From Tannerella sp. (GTDB taxonomy: Bacteria > Bacteroidota > Bacteroidia > Bacteroidales > Tannerellaceae): 11,769 nucleotides of DNA. The stretch covers positions 1 through 11,769 of the forward strand of contig JAITMT010000305.1 of assembly GCA_031277235.1 (NCBI GenBank), written 5' to 3'. A model generated the notes under the pieces. The model was not told the origin of the DNA. It was given only the letters and a program-made list of their open reading frames with translations, and did no database searches. Of this stretch, positions 7,039 to 11,769 are shown piece after piece (the first letter of the stretch is position 1; the number at the start of each line of letters is the position of its first letter). Position numbers and translations under genes: made by a program.

Positions 7039-9180
7039 ATGAATTTCAAAAAAATTATAGGAGTTGCAATACTCTTATTTTCAGGATTAAACATCGCTAT
7101 TGCCGATGAAGGAATGTGGATAGTCAGCGAACTCACCAAGCAAAATTTAGCCCGTATGAAGGAACTCGGCTTCACGCCCGACTACAACTATTTGTACGAC
7201 AAGGATTCGGCGTGTATCGTCAATGCGGTCGTGATTTTCGGCAATGGCTGCACGGGAATTACCGTTTCAAACGAAGGCTTGATTTTTACGAATCACCACT
7301 GCGGATACGCTTCTATTCAGAAACTTAGCAGCGTGGAACACGATTATCTTGAAGATGGCTTCGTGTCGCAAAGTTTTGCCGAAGAACTGCCCGTCGAAGG
7401 GTTGGAGGTGCGCTATTTGAAGGAAATCAGGGACGTCAGCGATGAAATCTTGCCACAAATTGCAGAGATTGACAATGAATTGCAGCGTTTGAAAACCGCT
7501 GATTCCCTGGGAAATATCATCAGCCAGGAAGTCGGCGAAAATGCGTTTCTGGAAGCCGAAATCGTGCCGTTCTACAGTATGAACAAGTTCTATCTCGTTG
7601 TTTATAACGTATTTAAGGATGTACGTCTGGCGTTCACGCCGCCCACGTCGCTGGGAAAATTCGGCGGCGACACGGACAACTGGATGTGGCCCCGCCATAC
7701 GAACGATTTTTCCGTGTTCCGCGTTTATGCAGACGCTGATAATCAGCCCGCTGAATACAGTTCCGAAAACCGCCCGTATCATCCGAAATTCGTTGCGGAA
7801 GTTTCGATAAAAGGCTATCAGGAAAACGATTACGCAATGACCATCGGGTTTCCCGGAAGCACCGAACGCTATCTGTCGTCCTGGGGCGTGGAGCAGCGCA
7901 TCGTCAGCAGCAACGAGCCGCGTATCGAAGTGCGTGGAATCAAGCAGGATATCTGGCAGGAAGCGATGCGGGAAGACGACGCCACGCGCATCAAATATGC
8001 CTCCAAATATGCGGGCAGTTCCAACTACTGGAAAAATTCCATCGGAATGAATCGCGGACTGGCGCGTCTGCACGTGATTGACCGCAAGCGCGAACAGGAA
8101 GCGACATTCGACAAATGGGCGCAACAATCTGAAAATAAGGATACTTACGGAAACGTGCTTGATATATTGAAAACGGGTTACGAAAAAACGGACGAACCGA
8201 AAAAGTACCTGACTTACCTGAGCGAGACGTTCGTAAACGGCGCCGAAATCATCCGTTTTGCCGTTAATTTCGAGCGAATCCACAGGGAAGATTTGTCGGC
8301 TGTTGATATAGAAGATATTATGAATGAGCGTATTAGGCCGTTCTTTAAGGATTACGACGCGAAACTCGACCAACAGGTGCTTGCCGAAATGCTCCGCATC
8401 GCCAAAGCAAAGGTACCGGCACAGTATCTGCCTGATATCTACAAGGATATAGATAAAAAATACAAGGGTGACTACAAAAAATATTCCGCCGATTTATTCG
8501 CCAAAACTGCCGCAACGTCTGAAAGTCAACTGGCTGAATTGCTGAAAGACAGGAAAAAATTTGCCAACTATTTGAAGAAAGACCCCGCGGCATTGCTGGC
8601 GTCTTCGGTTTTCAATGCCGTTACCAATTTGTCGCAATCCACGCGGGATGAAGATTATAACATTCTGAAAGGCAAACGGTTATATTTTTCCGGACTGCAA
8701 AAAATGTATCCCGAAAAGTCGCTTCCGTCGGACGCCAATTTCACGATGCGCCTGAGTTACGGCTCGATAAAGGGCTATCGTCCGTTTGACGCGGCTTGGT
8801 ACAACTATTTTTCCACGCAGGAAGGCGTTCTGGAAAAGGAAGATTCCACGAGTTACGAATTTGCCGTGCAGCCCGAAATTCTGGATTTGATACGCAAACG
8901 CGATTTCGGTCGGTATGCCGACAAGGCGGGCGATTTGCAACTGTGTTTCCTGTCGAATAACGACATAACCGGCGGAAATTCAGGGAGTCCCGTGTTCGAT
9001 AAAAACGGTCGCGTCATCGGTCTCGCTTTCGACGGCAATTGGGAGGCAATGAGCGGAGACATCGCTTTCGAGCCTGATTTACAGCGTACTATCAGCGTGG
9101 ATATCCGTTATGTGCTGTGGGCGATTGACAAATGGGGCAAATGTCCGCGACTGATTCGGGAATTGACGCTTGACGAGTGA
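7039..9180 (+). CDS. dpp7: S46 family dipeptidyl-peptidase 7
   Basis: The 713-residue length matches known DPP7 proteins. A signal peptide (residues 1-22, cleavage IAIA/DEGMW) predicts export to the periplasm. S46 enzymes remove dipeptides from the N-termini of oligopeptides and feed peptide-fermenting Bacteroidetes. The chymotrypsin-like triad is visible: H87 in FTNHHCGY, D223 in WPRHTNDFSVFR and S648 in TGGNSGSPVFD. A mostly helical insertion lies about residues 270-560. Eighteen residues after the catalytic serine is Gly666 (AFDGNWEAMSGD). From known S46 work, Gly at this position marks DPP7 (broad or hydrophobic P1), whereas Arg marks the Asp/Glu-specific DPP11. The ATG at 7039 directly gives the signal peptide. 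Its stop overlaps or nearly touches the next gene. Confidence 0.94.
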   Translation: MNFKKIIGVAILLFSGLNIAIADEGMWIVSELTKQNLARMKELGFTPDYNYLYDKDSACIVNAVVIFGNGCTGITVSNEGLIFTNHHCGYASIQKLSSVEHDYLEDGFVSQSFAEELPVEGLEVRYLKEIRDVSDEILPQIAEIDNELQRLKTADSLGNIISQEVGENAFLEAEIVPFYSMNKFYLVVYNVFKDVRLAFTPPTSLGKFGGDTDNWMWPRHTNDFSVFRVYADADNQPAEYSSENRPYHPKFVAEVSIKGYQENDYAMTIGFPGSTERYLSSWGVEQRIVSSNEPRIEVRGIKQDIWQEAMREDDATRIKYASKYAGSSNYWKNSIGMNRGLARLHVIDRKREQEATFDKWAQQSENKDTYGNVLDILKTGYEKTDEPKKYLTYLSETFVNGAEIIRFAVNFERIHREDLSAVDIEDIMNERIRPFFKDYDAKLDQQVLAEMLRIAKAKVPAQYLPDIYKDIDKKYKGDYKKYSADLFAKTAATSESQLAELLKDRKKFANYLKKDPAALLASSVFNAVTNLSQSTRDEDYNILKGKRLYFSGLQKMYPEKSLPSDANFTMRLSYGSIKGYRPFDAAWYNYFSTQEGVLEKEDSTSYEFAVQPEILDLIRKRDFGRYADKAGDLQLCFLSNNDITGGNSGSPVFDKNGRVIGLAFDGNWEAMSGDIAFEPDLQRTISVDIRYVLWAIDKWGKCPRLIRELTLDE

Positions 9181-9191
9181 AAACGGGTAAT

Positions 9192-10181
9192 ATGTTTTCA
9201 ATCATTGTTCCCATTTATAACCGTCCCGACGAGGCTGCCGAATTACTGGAAAGCCTTGCGGTACAGATATATACGGACTTTGAACTGGTTCTGGTCGAAG
9301 ACGGTTCGACAAAACCCTGTTCGTCAGAAGTTGAAAAATACCGTTCCCTCCTGAATATCAACTATATCGTAAAGGGAAACACGGGTCGCAGCGATACGCG
9401 CAATGTGGGGATGCAGGCGGCGAAAGGCGATTATTTCGTCTTTTTCGATTCCGACTGCATCATTCCGAAACATTATTTTGAAACGCTAAACCGTTGTTTG
9501 CAGGAAGATTACGCGGACTGTTACGGGGGACCGGACAGGGAACATCCTTCCTTTACCGCGATGCAAAAAGCGGTGAACTACGCGATGACTTCCTTCCTGA
9601 CCACAGGCGGCATTCGGGGCGGAAAAGTCAATCTGGAGAAGTTCAAGCCGCGCACGTTTAACATGGGTTTTTCGCGAAAAGTTTACGAAGCGGTCGGCGG
9701 TTTCAAGGATATGTACGGAGAGGATATTGATTTGAGTATCAGGATTAACAATGCGGGATTCACGACAAAACTCTACCGCGATGCGTTCGTGTTTCACAAG
9801 CGCCGCGTGAATCTGAAAAAGTTCTACAAACAGGTCAATATTTTCGGGCAGGCACGCATCAATCTGTACAAGTTATACCCCGATTCGCTGAAATTGGTTC
9901 ATGCCTTACCTGCCGTTTTTGTTGTCGGGAGTGTTGGTATTCTGTTGCTTGCGATTTTTATGTCTGCGTGGTTTTTGGTGTTTCCCGCCATTTATATCGG
10001 GTTGCTGTTTTTGGATTCGCTGGCAAAAACCAAAAGTTTGAAAATTGCGGGACTTTCGATAATCACCTCATTGATACAGATTTACGGTTACGGATTGGGC
10101 TTTATTCAGTCATTTGTCCGGAAAATCATTTTCCGTCAGGGACTGGAAGATTTGGAAACGCTGAAAAAAGTTTATAAATGA
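9192..10181 (+). CDS. Family 2 glycosyltransferase with C-terminal membrane segments
   Basis: Residues 1-230 form a GT-A glycosyltransferase domain: SIIVPIYNRPDEA at the start, VEDGS (35-39), the metal-binding DSD (86-88) in FVFFDSDC, and the acceptor-side GEDIDLS with E177-D178. Two or three hydrophobic segments follow (about 240-277 and 283-305), so it should sit on the inner membrane with a cytoplasmic catalytic domain. The sugar donor and acceptor cannot be read from the sequence; surface glycan or glycolipid assembly is usual for this type. I chose ATG 9192 because family members begin close to SIIVPIYN. A GTG at 9177 would add five residues and overlap the DPP7 stop by 4 bp. Either way it is likely cotranscribed with DPP7. 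Confidence 0.9.
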   Translation: MFSIIVPIYNRPDEAAELLESLAVQIYTDFELVLVEDGSTKPCSSEVEKYRSLLNINYIVKGNTGRSDTRNVGMQAAKGDYFVFFDSDCIIPKHYFETLNRCLQEDYADCYGGPDREHPSFTAMQKAVNYAMTSFLTTGGIRGGKVNLEKFKPRTFNMGFSRKVYEAVGGFKDMYGEDIDLSIRINNAGFTTKLYRDAFVFHKRRVNLKKFYKQVNIFGQARINLYKLYPDSLKLVHALPAVFVVGSVGILLLAIFMSAWFLVFPAIYIGLLFLDSLAKTKSLKIAGLSIITSLIQIYGYGLGFIQSFVRKIIFRQGLEDLETLKKVYK

Positions 10182-10274
10182 CGTAAAAAGGTTAATTTGT
10201 AGTTTTTTAACATGGAAAATTTCTCCAAGTGATTTTTTATGTTTTTCTTTGTATTCCATAAAAAACGTAACAAT

Positions 10275-10652
10275 ATGAAAATTTTCAGTTTATCTGTTTT
10301 GCTTCTATTTATTTCGACGTGTTTCAACAGCAAAGCACAAGTAATCGAAACACGCTCCTATCCGGGGGATACGGTTATCCTGTCCCGCGATACGATTATT
10401 TTGCCTCACATTTCCATGTTTGACAGGTATGCAGCCCCTGTCAATGCCGATTCTTTGGAGGCATACAAGGAAAAAGTGCGCACAGACATCAAAAACAACA
10501 CGAAAAAATATTACTATTTTGGAATGTTGCCGCCGTCGAAAGAGTTTCAGGAGCGTATGGCACTGCACAATATTGATGTAAAGACTATGAATTGTCTGGC
10601 AGATTTTTATTCTATAGCCTATAATGAATTGATATTAAACAGTTTGGAATAA
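10275..10652 (+). CDS. Small secreted protein of unknown function
   Basis: The 125-residue product starts with a clear signal peptide: MKIFSLSVLLLFISTCFN, cleavage probably after SKA before QVIE. A Cys at residue 17 is not in a good lipobox (ISTC), so a lipoprotein is less likely. The mature part is about 100 residues, soluble, with a short repeat-like TVILSRDTIILP strand pair, then a charged helical half containing YYYFGMLPPSKEFQERM. I recognise no family. An in-frame ATG at 10239 would add 12 residues before the signal peptide; 10275 gives the normal signal-peptide layout. It lies 93 bp after the glycosyltransferase in the same direction, with no strong terminator between them. Confidence 0.7.
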   Translation: MKIFSLSVLLLFISTCFNSKAQVIETRSYPGDTVILSRDTIILPHISMFDRYAAPVNADSLEAYKEKVRTDIKNNTKKYYYFGMLPPSKEFQERMALHNIDVKTMNCLADFYSIAYNELILNSLE

Positions 10653-10698
10653 AAATTCATATATCGCCTGAAATAAACCGTTCGCTTTATCCAACAAA

Positions 10699-10744
10699 AT
10701 TGCAGTTTTTTTCCGATTCTGCAATAAAAAGTTTATTTTTGCAG
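10699..10744 (+). promoter_or_regulatory. eda promoter region with inverted repeat
   Basis: TATTTTTG (10734-10741) matches the TAnnTTTG -7 consensus 17 bp before the eda ATG. Just upstream is a perfect 7-bp inverted repeat, ATTGCAG (10699-10705) and CTGCAAT (10719-10725). A third TTTGCAG (10738-10744) overlaps the -7 box. The inverted repeat covers the -33 region and is placed as an operator would be. A hairpin ending the upstream gene is the alternative, but no T-tract follows it directly. Confidence 0.45.
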
Positions 10745-10758
10745 AAAAATTCGAGAAT

Positions 10759-11472
10759 ATGGCAAGATTTAGCAAAATACAGGTTTTAAGCGCGATAGGC
10801 GCTACGGGCATGGTGCCTGTCTATTACCACAAAGATATAAATACGGCAAAAAACGTGTTGAAAGCGTGTTATGACGGTGGTGTGCGGGCATTCGAGTTTA
10901 CGAATCGCGGCGATTTTGCGCAGGAAGTTTTTGCGGAACTGAGCAAATATGCAGCCGGGAAATGTCCCGAAATGATTCTCGGCATCGGCTCTATCGTGGA
11001 TGCTCCGACGGCGGCGATGTACCTGCAATTGGGCGCCAATTTCGTGGTCGGACCGCTCTTCAATCCCGATGTGGCAAAGGTTTGTAACCGCCGGTTAGTT
11101 CCCTACACGCCGGGTTGCGGCACGGTTTCGGAAATCGGATTCGCCCAGGAAGCAGGCTGCGACCTCTGCAAGATTTTCCCCGCCGGCAGCGTGGGAGGTC
11201 CGTCATTCGTAAAAGACATCAAGGCGCCGATGCCCTGGACAATGATTATGGCGACGGGCGCGGTAGAACCGACCGAAGAAAACCTCACAACATGGTTTCA
11301 GTCAGGCGTTACAGCCGTCGGAATGGGGTCAAAACTGTTTCCAAAGGAAGCCATTGACAAAGGCGAGTGGACAATCATCACCGACCTTTGCCGGAAAGCG
11401 CTCTCCCATATCCGGCAAGCGCGGGGAATTGCTTCTGACGGGGAGAAGGAAATCAAAATTCTTAAAATATGA
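10759..11472 (+). CDS. eda: KDPG/KHG aldolase (2-dehydro-3-deoxy-phosphogluconate aldolase)
   Basis: This class I aldolase cleaves 2-keto-3-deoxy-6-phosphogluconate to pyruvate and glyceraldehyde 3-phosphate. In Bacteroidales it mainly serves hexuronate breakdown. The TIM barrel shows E46 and R50 in AFEFTNRG, the phosphate/active-site loops GIGSIV and PYTPGCG (115-121), the Schiff-base Lys138 in CDLCKIFPAG, and the phosphate-binding VGMGSKLF near the end. At 237 residues it is longer than usual (about 205-220). The extra sequence is a charged C-terminal tail after SHIRQ. The ATG at 10759 fits the family start. It has its own likely promoter and is followed 76 bp later by an RraA-family gene. 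Confidence 0.94.
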   Translation: MARFSKIQVLSAIGATGMVPVYYHKDINTAKNVLKACYDGGVRAFEFTNRGDFAQEVFAELSKYAAGKCPEMILGIGSIVDAPTAAMYLQLGANFVVGPLFNPDVAKVCNRRLVPYTPGCGTVSEIGFAQEAGCDLCKIFPAGSVGGPSFVKDIKAPMPWTMIMATGAVEPTEENLTTWFQSGVTAVGMGSKLFPKEAIDKGEWTIITDLCRKALSHIRQARGIASDGEKEIKILKI

Positions 11473-11548
11473 ACTCCAAATGATAGAAACAATACTTTCG
11501 CAGAATCTCGATATCAATTTTTTACAACAATTTTTTTAATAATGCTTT

Positions 11549-11769
11549 ATGAACAAAACAGACAAAAAATCAGGAATGGTGATGGCAGGGATTGTCATCA
11601 TCTTAATCGCGGCTGCATTCAACATCAACGCGGCAGCGTCGAACGGCGAAAAACAAACCGGCGATGACGAACAAAGAAAGGCGGATAACAAAGTTCTACT
11701 GGAAATATTCAAAAATTTCCGGGTTGCGGATGTTCGCGACGCCATGGACTGGATTGGTTATCACAATTT
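11549..11769 (+). CDS. RraA-family protein with export signal (5' part)
   Basis: The frame opens at ATG 11549 and runs off the window after 73 codons. Residues 10-30 form a hydrophobic signal (GMVMAGIVIILIAAAFNINA), followed by a polar linker. Then LLEIFKNFRVADVRDAMDWIGYHN matches the N-terminal helix of RraA / dimethylmenaquinone-methyltransferase-like proteins. This family includes class II pyruvate aldolases such as HMG aldolase and the RNase E inhibitor RraA. Classical RraA is cytoplasmic, so a leading signal is notable. Position after eda suggests a role with keto acids, but the catalytic region is outside the window. A nearby ATG at 11542 is in another frame that stops soon. Confidence 0.65.
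   Translation, partial: MNKTDKKSGMVMAGIVIILIAAAFNINAAASNGEKQTGDDEQRKADNKVLLEIFKNFRVADVRDAMDWIGYHN

Noticed and set aside
7267..8373. Long antisense frame (368 codons) within DPP7
   Set aside because: It lies wholly opposite a well-supported S46 gene with intact catalytic motifs and shows no family features; a codon-bias shadow.
10191..10222. Possible terminator after the glycosyltransferase (GTTAA...TTAAC)
   Set aside because: The stem is only 5 AT-rich base pairs with a 10-base loop and no following T-tract.
10323..10334. Lipoprotein signal at Cys17 of the small secreted protein
   Set aside because: The residues before the Cys (I-S-T) do not fit the lipobox well, and a normal signal peptidase I site (SKA/Q) follows.
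1..11769. CRISPR array, tRNA, rRNA or defence system
   Set aside because: No regularly spaced repeats, tRNA-like cloverleaf with a CCA-type acceptor, rRNA sequence or defence-related domain was seen. The two cloverleaf-like repeats lack tRNA T-loop and anticodon features.

Overview
The window reads as a chromosomal segment of a Bacteroidetes bacterium, most likely order Bacteroidales. The protein families point there: a secreted S46 dipeptidyl-peptidase of the DPP7 type, an xseA-xseB pair of Bacteroides type and a Bacteroides-like KDPG aldolase. Several genes are also preceded by TAnnTTTG, the Bacteroidetes -7 promoter motif, and lack strong Shine-Dalgarno sequences. The species cannot be named from this sequence.

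Layout: (1) 2-151 is the 3' end of an unrecognised + strand gene, closed by a clear intrinsic terminator (162-202). (2) 203-485 has no gene but holds a structured palindromic repeat (247-366). (3) 486-4491 is a tight + strand run with gaps of at most 7 bp: Lrp/AsnC regulator, secreted S8 subtilase, xseA, xseB, ispD. The spacing suggests one operon that mixes regulation, an exported protease, exonuclease VII and MEP isoprenoid synthesis. (4) 4562-5309 is a decayed IS1-family element with its terminal inverted repeats; its transposase has two frameshifts and has lost a catalytic Asp. (5) 5310-5594 has no convincing gene. (6) An MscS-type mechanosensitive channel lies on the minus strand (5595-6677). 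It diverges from DPP7 (7039-9180) across a 358-bp gap that contains a second copy of the palindromic repeat in the opposite orientation. (7) DPP7 is followed, with overlapping or nearly abutting frames, by a family 2 glycosyltransferase with C-terminal membrane segments. A small secreted protein of unknown function comes next. (8) A KDPG aldolase gene (eda) with its own likely promoter precedes the truncated 5' end of an RraA-family protein that carries an export signal. This suggests a sugar-acid catabolism neighbourhood continuing beyond the window.

No dramatic new system is visible. The observation most worth following is the pair of cloverleaf-like dispersed repeats. They share sequence blocks and a common fold (side hairpins, a GGTAGA/TCTACC stem, a central hairpin) and lie in two unrelated intergenic gaps.
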